Shown one piece after another: positions 23,544 to 35,921 of a stretch of 64,000 nt of DNA. How positions within the stretch are numbered: the stretch's first letter is position 1; each line of letters opens with the position of its first letter. The DNA is from Metellina segmentata (lineage: Eukaryota > Arthropoda > Arachnida > Araneae > Tetragnathidae): assembly GCA_947359465.1 (NCBI GenBank), contig OX375876.1:86272184-86336183 (forward strand). The letters run 5' to 3'. Position numbers and translations under genes: made by a program. Under the pieces are notes generated by a model. The model had not been told where the DNA came from, searched no databases, and worked only from the letters and a program-made list of their open reading frames with translations.

Positions 23544-25201
23544 CAGTAGCTCCCAAAAGTTTACTTACACTTGCGAATTCCAATGTGAAATAATGCTCTA
23601 TCCATTAATAAATATTAATATTTCATAATGGGATTTTTTTTTTAATATAACGTGTTCTTAACAAAATTAAATAAAATATTTTTTTTTAAATAGTACTTTT
23701 TTTTGGAAAGTTAATAATCTAAATGTCGTAAAAAAATACCTCACAGAAGTCTTCGTACACTTTTTAAAAAAATCTCCACACATTAGTAAATATTGTAATA
23801 TTTCGATAAATTAGTACTTAGTAGGATATTCTATAGTATCCACACCAGCATTTAAACGTCTGGAAGTAGAGTTAATTTTCTTTTGTAATCTCTGCATCAA
23901 GGTTTCTCCAATCTTCAATCATTACTGTTTTTAGTCCGTTTTTCTTTTTAATGTTGTGTCTTCGTCGTCTAATCTCCAGGTCTCTCCAAATGTGGTTTAC
24001 AAATGGCAACTGAGGTGGTGTTTTTGGAACTTGTGGACAATTATAGACACACCAGAGGCGAACGTTGAGAAACGTGTTCTTAGGATGGTTATCGTAATTT
24101 AAAAAAAAAAGTTGTTTCCAGTACCCAAATTTTGGGTTGATAATTATAAATTGTCTTTAAATACATTTAACTAAAGAGCATGATTCATTATGCATAAATA
24201 AATATATTATCTAGTCCTGATGCTGACATGCACCCCGACTCTAGGACATCTCCATCGCTATATTTACTGTTCCAAATAAGTTCTTGGGGTTAAGTTCCTC
24301 ATTTTTTTCTTCTCCATACTATTATACGCCCATTGGAACCACAAATGTTAAATTTGCTTTCATCTGCAAATAAAACATGATTCTAATACTTTTCGGGCTT
24401 ATACTTTCGGGCTTATTATCATCGATTTTTCGAAAGAAAGCCTAAGAGTTTTCTATTTTTTTGCACTTACAAAAACCTTTTCTTCGGACAGGACGTCCAT
24501 TTAATCTAGCTGATCTGAGCACTTGTTGAATAGTTTCAGATGAAATTGAAGTAGAAAATGTTTCAGTAAACTCAATAGAAATTTTTATAGCACTTAAACG
24601 GGAATTTTCACACTATAAATAAGAACTTTTATCATGTTGAGTTTACTTTGCCGATCGTACTTTTCTTACCTTATTTTCGTACCGATTTTCTTCTTTAAAG
24701 CATTTTATCACATACCGCACCGTATAATGGGATACATTTACTAATTTAGTTATATTCCGAACTAATTTACCACCACTGTAATGAAAGATAGTCAATTTTT
24801 TCGATTGCTGTTCGTTGTTTTTATACGATTACGAGCAATTTTAAAATATTGCATAGAATATTATGAAGTAAGCAAGCAAATATTAAAGCCAAACGATTTT
24901 TTTTAATGTCTCCACAATGCAAAGATACAAAAGAAGCGTTAGGCTATAATTTTATTTATGGATTTATCTGAGAATGTTTCGTTGAACGATCACTTTTATG
25001 ACGCCTTCTTTCTCTGTCTCCTTGCATTTTCATTTTAAAAAAATCAACAGTCAAAAAATTTTTTTTAAATGTTAGGTTTTATTCAGAATCACATGAGATA
25101 TGATATGACAAAATATTAGACTTTATATTCGATTTCAATTCCAGGTCATAGAGCTTTTTCTACAAATTTTTAAAGTGTACGAACACTTTTCGGAGTCACT
25201 G
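23544..25201 (-). mobile_element. Tc1-like DNA transposon, full length but dead
   Basis: The 1658-bp element is flanked by TA at 23542-23543 and 25202-25203. The left end CAGTAGCTCCCAAAAGTTTA matches the complement of the right end, CAGTGACTCCGAAAAGTGTT, over an imperfect terminal inverted repeat. Length, TA duplication and ends fit the Tc1/mariner superfamily. It carries a broken minus-strand transposase. Confidence 0.9.
23880..24730 (-). pseudogene. Tc1-like transposase pseudogene
   Basis: Transposase pieces are readable on the minus strand in the correct order. A GRPVRRK segment near 24480-24510 follows the DNA-binding half. The first catalytic aspartate lies in LFADESKFNICGSNGR (about 24310-24370). 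The region of the second is YDNHPKNT (about 24085-24110), followed by VYNCPQVPKTPP. A C-terminal WRDLEIRRRRHNIKKK block lies at about 23940-23990. The block that should hold the third acidic residue (normally SPDLNPIE) reads LPFVNHIW, so the catalytic triad is broken. Many stops and frameshifts separate these pieces. Known role of the family: cut-and-paste transposition through a DDE RNase-H-like nucleus. Confidence 0.8.
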
Positions 25202-25203
25202 TA

Positions 25204-25460
25204 TGATAGTTGATTATTCCACTCCAATTAGATCAATATTCTAACTGGTTTTAACGATATAACTCCTCCATCAAGATTCGATCAATTTTAATCATCAAAA
25301 ATCAGGCTATATCTTGACACGATAGCTCGTCGTAAAGATATTCCCTATTTTTATAACAAGATGATTGATTTATGAGGACAAGATCGAGTTTTGTTCACTT
25401 CTATTGGCGCGATACAACGTCGATACAACCATCAGAAGTGTTAAACATCAAAAGTGATCA
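25204..25460. repeat. Palindrome-bearing dispersed repeat, copy 5
   Basis: Contains ACACGATAGCTCGTCGTAAAG near 25318-25338 and several ATCAAGATTCGATC-type stretches. It directly follows the Tc1 element, while the relative of the 187-bp repeat directly precedes it, so the two repeat types were probably one block before the insertion. Confidence 0.55.
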
Positions 25461-26774
25461 AGAAGGCGGTACTTCATTTTAAGATATTCCTAATGCGAGA
25501 GCATTTAGGTTGTGGTATTAAAGTCTTTATTTTCCTTTTGGTTTGTATGTTAACACTGTAAATCCCTTTCACAAGTGAGTTGCTATAAGAAATTAGTTTG
25601 GTAAATCTATATTCATGCATATCTTAATTTAAAAATAATACATAAAACACATGTTTGAGATGTAACAATCATGTTAAAATCATGTTATGGAAGAATACTC
25701 CACTAAGTGTAGAAAACGTCAATGCTAGCAGCTTGGTATATATAGTTATGTTATTTTATTCTATGAACCATGTAAAACTTGCTTTTTAAGATACTGGGGT
25801 TTGTTCAATATATAGTTTGGCTACATAATAGAAACTGTCTACTGATGGAAACGCAGACGCAATGCCAGACCGGTGTCTGTATTTTTAACTTTTTTTCATC
25901 GTCACGATTCTGTTGACTAGCATACTTTGAAAGCAAGCTTGTTTTCGGTCTGATTAACCTATAAAATATTAGGTACATTGTCCAGAATTATTCAAAGTCA
26001 AGGAGTAAACAAGCATTTGGAATGGGAGACTAGAATGAAAACGAATGAGCAGTTTGAATACCATAGCGCTGTAAAAACATTTTCTGCTTTGATGAGGGAT
26101 GAAGTCTGAAAATTAGAAATAAAGCCTCACGTGCCACGAAATGGGTCACTCGTAAACAATTTAGAGACTGGGAACTCAGATACGAAGCTAGACTTTTTGG
26201 TGACCAAAAGCAAATGAGGCTACTACAAACCACCCTTTATCCAAAATCCAATTTACGTATTTGAAATGATGATGAAGTATAGTAAATAATTCGGTTAATA
26301 TATAACAATTTGCATTTTTTAAATTTTATCGTGAATGCATTTTTTTTTTACTCTGACTCTGCATGAAACTGTGGAAAGCCGGGTTTTGTCGATGGGTCTC
26401 CAGGAAAGAACGAAGAAAAGGCTCATTCTGTTTTATTTTCTTCTCTCCAGACGTCTGTGAGAAGAGAATATATTTTCTGTTTCCTCTCTTGTCTGAAAGT
26501 AATACGATTCCTGGCGTCTGCGTGAAAGATGTATTGTCGTTTGAGTGTTGTGTTCTAAAGATGGTGCTGTTGGAAGTATTCGCACGTAGATGACTGTGAA
26601 ATACTTCTGCGATAAAGGCAAAGACGTGTTTAAAATTGTGAATCCTTTTTGCATGTAAAATCAAAACATTTTAATGTAAATATTTACAAAATACCCCTCC
26701 TTTAGACACTGTCATTCGGGTTATCCATTACTCTCCGTCCCTTTTAAATACAACCGTTCTTCTTTTAACCTTTG
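25461..26774. other. No recognised gene
   Basis: Overlapping frames on both strands at 26326-26664 (up to 112 codons on the minus strand) have no conserved motif and mirror each other, which argues against a real exon. No transposon ends found. Confidence 0.4.
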
Positions 26775-27058
26775 GACTACGATTATAGATTCAAAGGCGC
26801 GATTCTTGGTGTGATTCTTATAATTTTCTAGGTAAGAATGTTGTAACGTCCGGAGTCTATATTCTTCCTTGGCGCTATTCTTGTAACTTTCCAAGTTACA
26901 ACTGCCTTACTGAACGTAGTCTAGATTCCTTCTTGGCGGGATCAAGTTACAACTGTTGTACCGGCCTTAGTTTAAAGGTTAATTTTAGCAAGTTAAATTT
27001 TTCCATTCATCCAGCCTTAATTAATTTTAGCAAGTTAAATTTTTCCAGCCATCAACGC
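26775..27058. repeat. Degenerate short tandem repeats
   Basis: Three decayed units of about 50-75 bp share TTCCTTCTTGGCG / TTCTTCCTTGGCG and CAAGTTACAACTG-type blocks between about 26780 and 26965. They are followed by a two-copy 42-bp duplication starting AATTTTAGCAAGTTAAATTT at 26981 and 27023. Confidence 0.6.
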
Positions 27059-27061
27059 CTT

Positions 27062-27400
27062 AACCGGCCGACCAACCAGTCTGGTGGTTAAGGCGTTACC
27101 CTCTAGATTGGAAGGTTCCTGGTTTCAGATCCGGGTCAGTGCATGGATGCTTGTAACCGTATAGTGTAGAGGTTACTGATGCACCGAAAATTTGTCGTAG
27201 CCAAAAGTCCTCACGTTGGGTTGGTGTATAAGTCTGGAGAGTGGGGTGCCGGCTCAAGTGTTGCCTCGTTATCCGACCGTGGTTCATATATACGTGGTGT
27301 TGTCCTCTGATATTTCCCTCAGGGGATTCATCCCATACCTTAGTCAATAGCCCGTTGTGTTGCTTTAGTATAACGTTAATTAAAATTACAAATTACCTAA
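27062..27400 (+). repeat. SINE, near full length, with a clear tRNA-like head
   Basis: The head reads TGGTGGTTAAGGCGTTACC, then GGTTCCTGGTTTCAGATCC, resembling the A and B boxes of an RNA polymerase III promoter. The shared body (CCTCACGTTGGGTTGGTGT), CCGACCGTGGTTC, TAGCCCGTTGTGTTG and the tail AACGTTAATTAAAATTAC follow. This is the most complete plus-strand copy. It makes no protein, and the 83-codon minus frame is incidental. Confidence 0.85.
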
Positions 27401-28984
27401 ATATTATAACCTGTGTTTAGTTAAAGTTATATTCAAGATTAAATTACGTGTGAAATATATAGAATGAACAGTTCAGATATATAAGATAATTGGAAAGAAA
27501 CATCCGTTTTTAGATTGTTAGTTTAAGCTCTGATGAATAACACACCGTAAATCAACTGGATTTTTTTATAATTAACCGGTTACTAACCATAGATCCAGTG
27601 ATACCAACCATTATAGTGGGAAATTAAGAATTTACATTTGCTGAACCGTGGTTGTATTAAAGTGACTCAATTGACTGATCTTTGAATTGACTCAAAAATA
27701 TCGACTCTTATATGAAGTTGGAAAGTATATTATTGTTATAAAACCAAGTGAAATTATAGAAAAATATATTGTAAATATGGAAAACTCACTTTATGGCAGT
27801 TCTCGTTCAAGTCAGCAGCCGAGTAAAAGTGATTTTATTGTGGAAATCTGAAAGTGGAATTGCGTTCTCTTAAAACAAATCAAAGAACTGAAAAACGAAT
27901 TAAAAATTACACTTCTTAACATTGTTCTTATAAACTAGGAATATTTAAATCTCACTCAGTAAGGCTCAGAGTCCTGTTGAAAGAATTAAGCTTTACAGTT
28001 ATCAAATAATAAAAGCGTTAAACGTAGTTTCTTAGAATATTATACATGGATTCAAATATTAAGAGTTTTATATATTTAATCCGCATCTATAATTAAAAAA
28101 CCTAAACACTTAATAATATTTTTATTTTTATTGAATACCGGAAAAAGAAAATATCACATTTTATCAATAAAAGCGTATTCTCTATATTAAGCAACTTTCT
28201 TTGTTTCAGATTAAATGTTCTTAGGCAAAATTAGTTTCAATACATAAACCGATAACCAGGAAAATATTTAAAGTTATGTGTGAAGTTTATGTAATTGGAA
28301 ATCTCTATTATCCTCCATGTATAACTGACAAACCATTCACCACACAACCTACTTATACTTCATAAAATCATCAGTGTTTAGTTACCAGCTGTTTAGTTCG
28401 TCCTTACTGTCACCAGCAGATGTTTTGACCTTAAACGTTTGTTTGTAATTTGTGATTGAAACAGTAAATAGTCGACATTTACGAACAGTTGCGACGAATG
28501 TATGCCGTAGAAACGTATACCTTTTTCTAGATGTCGTCGACTCAAATAACATAGATAACATTCAAGGTAAATAATACAATCACAGTTACAGCGCAGAGAA
28601 TCTACAACTCATTGACTCTTATATTTAGTTGATGGAAAAATGGCGTAGTTATAAAGTAATTGACTAGAATACTGACAAGAACAAATAGTTTTAATGTATA
28701 CGTATCACAGTAGTAGTGTTTAAAGTACTAATCTAAGAAGGAAAGTGTAGTAGGCTTAACAATTCATTTCGAATTGTTAAAACTCACCCATTTTGAAATA
28801 TTAAGACCAACCCATTAATCACGTCAGTAAGGTCTGTAATGTAATCGACTATTTTCAATCCAATTACCATCCTATCAGGTAAGTGGATGCTCTCAAGTTC
28901 CTAACGCTATTCTTTATGAAGGTTTAATCTTCGAGAAAGCATTTGACACAAAAACTACTTTTCCCAAAATGGGTGTAAAAATAT
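27401..28984. other. No recognised feature
   Basis: No frame above 60 codons on either strand and no repeats matching the other families. Confidence 0.45.
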
Positions 28985-29640
28985 TTAATGCCTAAATTTT
29001 GAAGTTTTTGTTCTGAATTTTTTTCTGTAGATATAAATTGTAATTTGCAATTATAATAATTGTTTAATATTTTTAAAACTTAAATTTTTTTATTAAAATT
29101 TTAAAATTTCAAATTTTGAAGTTGGACAAAATTGATGTATCTAAAAATATTTTGTAACAAATCACTTCATTTTTGCATTAATCACTTCTAAAAGTCCACA
29201 CTATAAATTGTTTTCTTGATTTTTGGTTAAAACAATTAGAAAAAAATTTTTAAAATGTTTTATTCAAAAATTAAATGAAACACAGAGTAAACAAAGTTAA
29301 AAAAATTGTAGAAAAAAAATATATGTATACACAATTGCTGAAGACAAATCAAAGAATTATATTTGAAAAGTAAATGTAGAAAATTGCGTACATTAATGAC
29401 AGATAGTTTTTTAATCTATTTTTACAATTGAAATCCTATTTAACAGAAAAAGAGCGTTTAAAATTATGAAGGCTCGTTTGATTTGTAGCTGTCATGTTTA
29501 TAAAAAGTTGAATATTTCCGGTTCTACTGAGGGTAGAAAAACATTTCGGTATTATTTTATTCAGAAATATCTATATATTTTTTTTAAGATAATAGAAAAA
29601 TTGAACTTTTTTTCAAATTTTGAGTTTTAGACTCCCTTAA
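28985..29640. repeat. Unclassified ~650-bp dispersed repeat, copy A
   Basis: Aligns along its length with 41835-42510. Shared blocks in the same order include AAATCACTTCATTTTTGCAT, TTTAACAGAAAA, GAAGGCTCGTTT, and TGTTTATAAAAAGTTGAATA followed by TTTCCGGTTC. There is no coding capacity, no terminal inverted repeats and no poly-A tail that I can define, so its class is unknown. Confidence 0.8.
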
Positions 29641-29734
29641 ATTGTCTGTTGTATGTATGCATGTACGCATTTCTTGAATGCTTCGTTCAATCGAAAATCA
29701 AACATGCTTTTGCGGGTTTATTTTCAAACAAAGT

Positions 29735-30045
29735 TGGTATATAGTTGAATAATGCCTTACTGGAATGCCGGGCTGTTGGCGATGGTCCGGGACAAATCCT
29801 GAAATGAAAAATCCAAGGACAACGCCTCGTAACTTTGAACTAACGGTTAGATGACGAAAACAACACCTGAACTGGCACCCCAATCTCCAAACTTTCACAA
29901 CATACCAGCGTAAAGACATTTAAGATCTTGACAGATTTAACGTGCACCAGCAACCATATACGCGACGATCTTTAACTAGACCTTGTTTCGAACTCGCAAC
30001 TCTCAGGTTGCTTATCTGTTCCACTCCCAACTAGGCAACCGCAAC
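29735..30045 (-). repeat. SINE, near full length
   Basis: On the minus strand the head contains GCCTAGTTGGGAGTGG (A-box-like) and GCGAGTTCGAAAC (B-box-like). The body and the CCGGGAC/GGATTT block follow. The gene-like minus frame at 29698-29919 is SINE sequence, not a protein gene. Confidence 0.85.
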
Positions 30046-30644
30046 GAGGAATCACGTAATATAATTCTTGTACCCTTTATTCTTACCATCCTTTGTAATA
30101 GTGTACTCTGACTTTTTTTGTATAAAAATATGTCAAGATTGATAAACCTACTTAAATTTAACTTTGATAATTTTGTTTGCATACTTTTGTATAATGTCGA
30201 CACAATGTATTGATACGCTTGTGATTTTTTAATTTATTTACCTTAAAGAATGTACTCAAAATGATTCTTCAACTTACATTTATTAAAACAAGCAGCGTCT
30301 ATACGCGTCTAATATACTGCTTTAATTAGCGATTTCGTATAAAACAAATAATTAGAAATTCCTAGCTAATTTAGATTTAATCAAATGTTTAAAAATTAAT
30401 GTACTTTGAAGAGAGAATTAACTTGATAGATCGAATTTTATAACGCTATTTATACTTCGACTTGATGGTTTAACTTTTTATCAATACCTTCCATTCATAT
30501 ACACATAATTTTGATGCAACCTTTCTAGTTACCAAAGGCTATCTAATTGTAACTTCATGGAAAGCAATGAACAAGTACAAGCATTGTGTTCGTTTTGCAC
30601 ACATTTAATGCGAGAAATTAGGAAAATATTTTAATTAACTTCAC
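30046..30644. other. No recognised feature
   Basis: A+T-rich spacer between two minus-strand SINEs; no supported frame. Confidence 0.4.
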
Positions 30645-30935
30645 ACTGGAACAACACCATGGGCTATTTACGACCGCCTGAGATGAATTCCGAAGGGAAA
30701 GATGTGAGAACACCACCACATAATATTGAACCGCGGTTTGATGACGAGGTCACATCCGAGCAGGCTTCCCACTCGCTAAACTTATACACCACTCCAATGT
30801 GAGGACATTTGAGGCCACGACAGATTCAACGTGCACCAGCACCTCGTACACGACGGTCTATTGACGGTGGGATTTGAACTCACAACCTTCTGATTACTAA
30901 TTATTTAATCCTCCAATTGGGCTATCAAAGTCCGT
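30645..30935 (-). repeat. SINE, near full length, best-preserved tRNA boxes
   Basis: Minus strand reading gives TAGCCCAATTGG (A-box consensus TRGCNNAGYNGG) and, about 35 bases later, GAGTTCAAATCCC (B-box-like). The usual body follows. The spacing and both boxes support origin from a tRNA gene. I cannot name the parental tRNA. Confidence 0.87.
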
Positions 30936-32354
30936 GAGAAATTAGAGAAAATGAACTGAATATAAGTTTAAAAGAATATAAAATAAGGAAATGGAACTAT
31001 TACAGATTCTTAATGTATATATTACTCACTGTTTTATGTAGTATTACAAACTTAAATAAACTCTTAATACGCAAAGGTAAATTTTATTTTGTTCAAGCGC
31101 TATTGGTAAAAATGAAAACATAAAATATGAAGTTCTTTATCCTTCTAATACATTCACTTTCATAGCATTATCATTTCTGCAGAGATGAATAACAAACTAT
31201 TTTATAATATCCAATCAGCACATTGTTTTATGGATTTAATAGAGTGATAATTTTTACGATTGATTAGTTGTGTTTGGATTTTATTGCACAAAGCTAGGCC
31301 TAGCTGGGCCACACAACGTTATGAAATAAGAATATACACACAATCAAAGCTTCTACTGTCACGAAAGAGAGAAATACACCAGTGAGGAATGTATCGATAG
31401 TTTTCAATGAGTTATGATTGTAAAATTACGAATATTCTCAGAACCCTTGCCAATATAAGTACAAATAAAATAACTACAAGCGCAAATATTAGTTATCAGA
31501 TTTAAGCTTTCAGAATTGAAATTAAATTAAATATAATTTCCTATACTGTGTAAATAAAACCATTTTCAACGCTGTTCATTTTAAGACTAACGATTAATAT
31601 TTCAAACTGGGTATCTGAAAATGATCATTAAGCAAAGCCTAGCATATGAAACTGGCATAAGGTGCTTCCTGAGTTTTATTAATGTCTTCTTGCATCGATA
31701 AATCAATAGCGGTTAATTTTAGGAATGAATGAAACCCAGTTCAACGGTGCATTCTGTGAGCAAATAGAGATGAATCATATTCAATGCATGTAAGCAATAG
31801 GAAATTAATCACTTTGAACCACTCATCATTTTGAAGAAGTCATTTTTAACTGAATATGCCCGAATGAAACAGTTCAATCACCGGGGATTTCTTTACATTT
31901 TACAAAAAAGAGAAATTCCACGCGGTTAAGCGAAGTATAAACATGATTGATTCATTATGATTTATTGTTATAAATTGTTTTTGGTACTAGCAGATTTCAT
32001 ATTTATGAATTTTATAAACTTAGTTCTATTTTTGTTGAGATTAAGTGAAGAATATGGATTCCACACTGAGAGAAAGTTAGAAAGCAAACCTTCAAATTGC
32101 TCTGATATTTTAAGGTTTTAAATATTTTTTTTGGATTAAACCCGTATTTTTAATTTTGTGAGTTTCATAAAAAAAATTTGGCTTTGTTTTTTTTAATTAT
32201 ATTATTTTTAACCACTTATAATTTCTAGGAAGTCAGTTAAAAACAAATATTTCAGAAGTTCAATCACCTCAGATTTCTTTTGAAAATTTAAGCCGAGAAA
32301 GGGAATTCCACACTACGGAGTAAGTAAACCATGTTTCCTCAAATTACTGACGAT
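30936..32354. other. No gene; one short possible repeat fragment
   Basis: Around 31265-31320 the sequence GTTTGGATTTTATTGCACAA followed by AGCTAGGCCTAGCTGGGCC loosely recalls a repeat that I associate with chelicerate genomes. The match is too short to call. Nothing else recognised. Confidence 0.3.
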
Positions 32355-32357
32355 TTA

Positions 32358-32791
32358 GGCCCGATGCACACATCCGGTTTTTCAACGTGCGGCGCCGCTA
32401 CGGCAAAGTAAGTGCGGTCTGAGATACAATAGATCTAATGGAGTAGTGCACACATCGCTACGTCCAACTTGTGTGCAATTTGTACCGCAGTTCCCCACGG
32501 CACCGCGGCTCACCACATACGCATCTCCGGTCTGAAGTACCTTGTTTTGATAAATAAATGGAATATAAATAAAAATTAATACATGGTTGTATCCAGTAAC
32601 GTCTATTTTGTTTCAAAATATACTTTTTTGTACACCAAGTAAGCGAAATGGACACGTTTTCTTCGATAGAATATTTATTGCAAATGGCACGAAATGAGAA
32701 CTTGCGTCATTTCACGGTTATGTGTGCATAGTTGGGCTTCGGTGCCGCAGCGGCGCCGCACGTTGAAAAACCGGATGTGTGCACCGGGATT
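32358..32791. mobile_element. Harbinger-like MITE (434 bp)
   Basis: Long imperfect terminal inverted repeats: the left end GGCCCGATGCACACATCCGG continues through TTTTTCAACGTGCGGCGCCG. The complement of the right end has the same string with only a few differences. A TTA lies on each side (32355-32357 and 32792-32794), the duplication expected of PIF/Harbinger elements, although the right boundary can be shifted by a base or two. It is G+C-rich against its surroundings. No transposase frame. Confidence 0.8.
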
Positions 32792-32794
32792 TTA

Positions 32795-35590
32795 ACCGAA
32801 GGTTTAAATTTGCTGAAGTATATTTAAACTTAACCACATGTACAGAGAGCCTTCTCTCTGGATCTGGGATTGCGAATCTTTTTAGATGAATGAGCCACTT
32901 GAAGTTTACTTTGCTGCTTTCACTTCTCTAGTTTGTGACTAGAGGTTTTAAAATAACATTTCGCTATGAAATTCTTTTGCAAAAAAAAAACAGACTTTAG
33001 CAGAATATATTAAGTAAATAAGTCTAAGGTGATTAATGCAAGCTATAATATTTACTTGAATAATGAAATAGTCGAACGCGCAAGCGATAAATATAATATA
33101 TGCACATGGAAATAATGTAATTAAATTATTAATAAGTATTCATTTCCTATTACTGACAATGCTAGTAATATGTTACATTATTAGTTCCACAGTAGTATCA
33201 TCGAGATGTAGTTTTGAGCTGCAAGTTTAGTGGAGTTGTTAAGTTCTGTATTGCTAAGTTTTTGTGAGATTATTATTGAGAGACATGTATTTTTGAGTTG
33301 TGAAATTTATTGACCTACTATTCTGAGTTGTAAATATTCATGAACAATGAAGCTTATCAAGAATACGAACGATTATTAAAAAGGACTTTGAACTGAATTG
33401 TTAATGCTACACTGTATGTTCCACAGCTGCGCTCGTTTACTTTATACTGCATCTCTAATCCAACGAAGTATATCTAGGTAGTACTCCTTATTAATTACTT
33501 GACTTGGATGAGAGTACTCGAGGTCAGATAATTAATAAGTAGAACTGATAACACCTTTACAATAAAAAAGTCAACATGATCTTGACGTTGCTGCGACTTT
33601 GTTAGCCATTCCGTCTAGAACAACTAGGCATCTTCCATTGTGAAAACTTCTTAAACTTAGTAAACATTGAAACACAAATTCAAAATAACTATAAATAACA
33701 ATTTAAAAACTTTAAAAAGATCCTCGAAGTCCATCTCGATGAGGCTAGACGTACCACATCAATAGAACAGAAGACTTCTTAATCAAATAAATAGTTTTGT
33801 GGACGAATTTTCAAGTTAAACGCATAATTATATGCATATTTGCTTCTTTACTTGCTCGGTCATTGAGAATGCGATGATCTTGCAAAACATACACTCGGAC
33901 CTCTAGCGCTTAACACATTAGTCCAATTATTTCGTGACTTTTCAGGCTTTTGCATCAATGTCCCCTCTCCTTTGCTGACAAGTTACATCGATGTCGACAA
34001 ACCGTTCTCGCTATCCTAGTAATAGATGGATACTTCCCGGACAGACCTCGTATCACTGATTGAGACATGAATAATCAGGGAAAAGTTTCAAAAGCAACAC
34101 ATATGCATGGAAACAGTGTATCTGATAAGTGAAAGTATGTGGTTCTATCAAAGTTGATTTTTCAAAAGGGGATCAGTTACTCAGGTTCTCCTGAAACAAA
34201 TTCCTTGTATAACACAGCACTCCAGTCCTATCTAGACACTGTTTGAATAACTGCTTACGCTACAATGTGATTATGATTACCTGCTGAATTCTAAAGCTTG
34301 TGCACTCATGCAGTATACCTTCATTAACTACATCATTACCCACGCAGAGTGGCTTAACATAATTTCAAACTCTGTATAAATCTTTGGGTATTCAACAATT
34401 TTATAGCAAGGCTGAGGACTAAGATTCGTTGCTTTGAAACTTTCTTTTACATAAAATATTTATTTAAATCTTATTAATGGAACTTCGGTTCAGTTTTTTG
34501 GTTAATGAAGTTTGTATCGATGGATTAAACTCTTAAATTATTTAACAGAATGTAATCCAAACAAGTACGTTTATTTAATAAGAACTAAAGTGTTACTCTA
34601 TTTAATAGCGATTTATCCAATGCAGATTTTAGTTAACCTAACTCTTTGAATCTAAACTATAAGCTTACTTTTGATTATAAAATTTAGTTTTATCAGTTTA
34701 TCAAATAAAATTAAAATTAAACAGAAATAAATTTAGGTAATTTTGTCAAATAAAATCAAACAAGAATTAATTTAGGTAACTAGTCACACAAAATAACCAG
34801 AAATGAATCAGGATAATTTTAATAATTATTATTTGTTTGGTATAAATGTATCATAATTTCTTTTTTTGATTCAATAAAATCACTAAGCAATCAAAACCTG
34901 TTTTTGAAATAGGATTTTAATGGGTATCCTGTGTTACATAAAAACAATTTATTTGTAATTTTTATTTCATTCTTGCACAAAAAGAGCAAATTTTACAATT
35001 TGTTAAATTTTGATGATTTATTAATACCATACTTTTATTACCATCAAAAGTTCAAAGTAAAATTAGAATTTTACGTAACGAATTTATGAACATTGTACAG
35101 TGCTTTACCTGAAAATATTGTCCATGTATTGCAGATAGGTAAATGAAAAGCTCACTCTAAGAGGAATCTTACATCAGAATATGTACATATTCAGTGTAAT
35201 TTTATCTATTAGTGAATTATGAATACACCTTAATAAATTCCAGCTCTTATTTTCCTAATGTCCTTAAACATTCAATATCCTTTTTCCTATATCTCTACTG
35301 AATTCTTTAAGAGCGAAACTTTAATCTAACCTATAAGGAATTGATTCATGGTGATTTAATATTCTATTTTAAATCGGGGAGAAACAACAGGTTCAGGGAA
35401 TGTGGTATAATAGAGCATTATCTTGAAGCCCTTATATCCTGAGTGATGTTGGAACTTAGCTGAGTAGATTTTAAATGAATTACATATCACTACTTAGTTT
35501 GATTGAAGTTATAGTATCATTAATTTAATTGATGTAGTAAATTAGGTAAAGTGTTTCAGAGCTTGAAGTTCTTAAATGTAAATTTAAGTT
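32795..35590. other. A+T-rich DNA, no recognised gene
   Basis: Only a weak two-copy repeat (TCAAATAAAATNAAA with AATTTAGGTAA) near 34700-34785 was noticed. No frame above 60 codons is present on either strand. Confidence 0.45.
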
Positions 35591-35658
35591 CCAATCGGTT
35601 AACAAGCATTGATGATAATGATTGTTCGCGTTAGGACACACGGCGTCTAACCGATTGG
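35591..35658. repeat. Perfect 11-bp inverted repeat (possible hairpin)
   Basis: CCAATCGGTTA begins at 35591 and its exact complement TAACCGATTGG ends at 35658, with a 46-base loop. It could be a very short MITE or a hairpin. No target duplication is clear. Confidence 0.45.
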
Positions 35659-35921
35659 GTGTTACTTCACAAATATATGTGAGTTTGCTTTTTTAGTACC
35701 GAAAGCCTTAGGACAATGGTCAGATTTTAAAATTTTCTTTTTAATGTTTAGATAACAGTTGTGTAATGGGGGGAAGAGAAGTACACACAACCATGGTGAA
35801 TCAAATATTTCCTTTAGTTAAACAATAAAGGACTATAGTTAAGATAATGTTAGTAATAAGTTAGGAGCAAGAGGAATAACTCTCACTAGAGACAGTTGAC
35901 TTGAAAAACATTCGAACACTA

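Noticed and set aside
26326..26664. Protein-coding exon on either strand
   Set aside because: Frames on both strands overlap and mirror one another, and none shows a conserved domain.
30645..30935. Functional tRNA gene
   Set aside because: The A- and B-box-like parts are followed by the SINE body, the tRNA stems do not pair convincingly, and many dispersed copies exist.
31265..31320. Chelicerate-type repeat fragment as proof of lineage
   Set aside because: The resemblance covers too few bases and comes from memory, so it cannot fix the organism.
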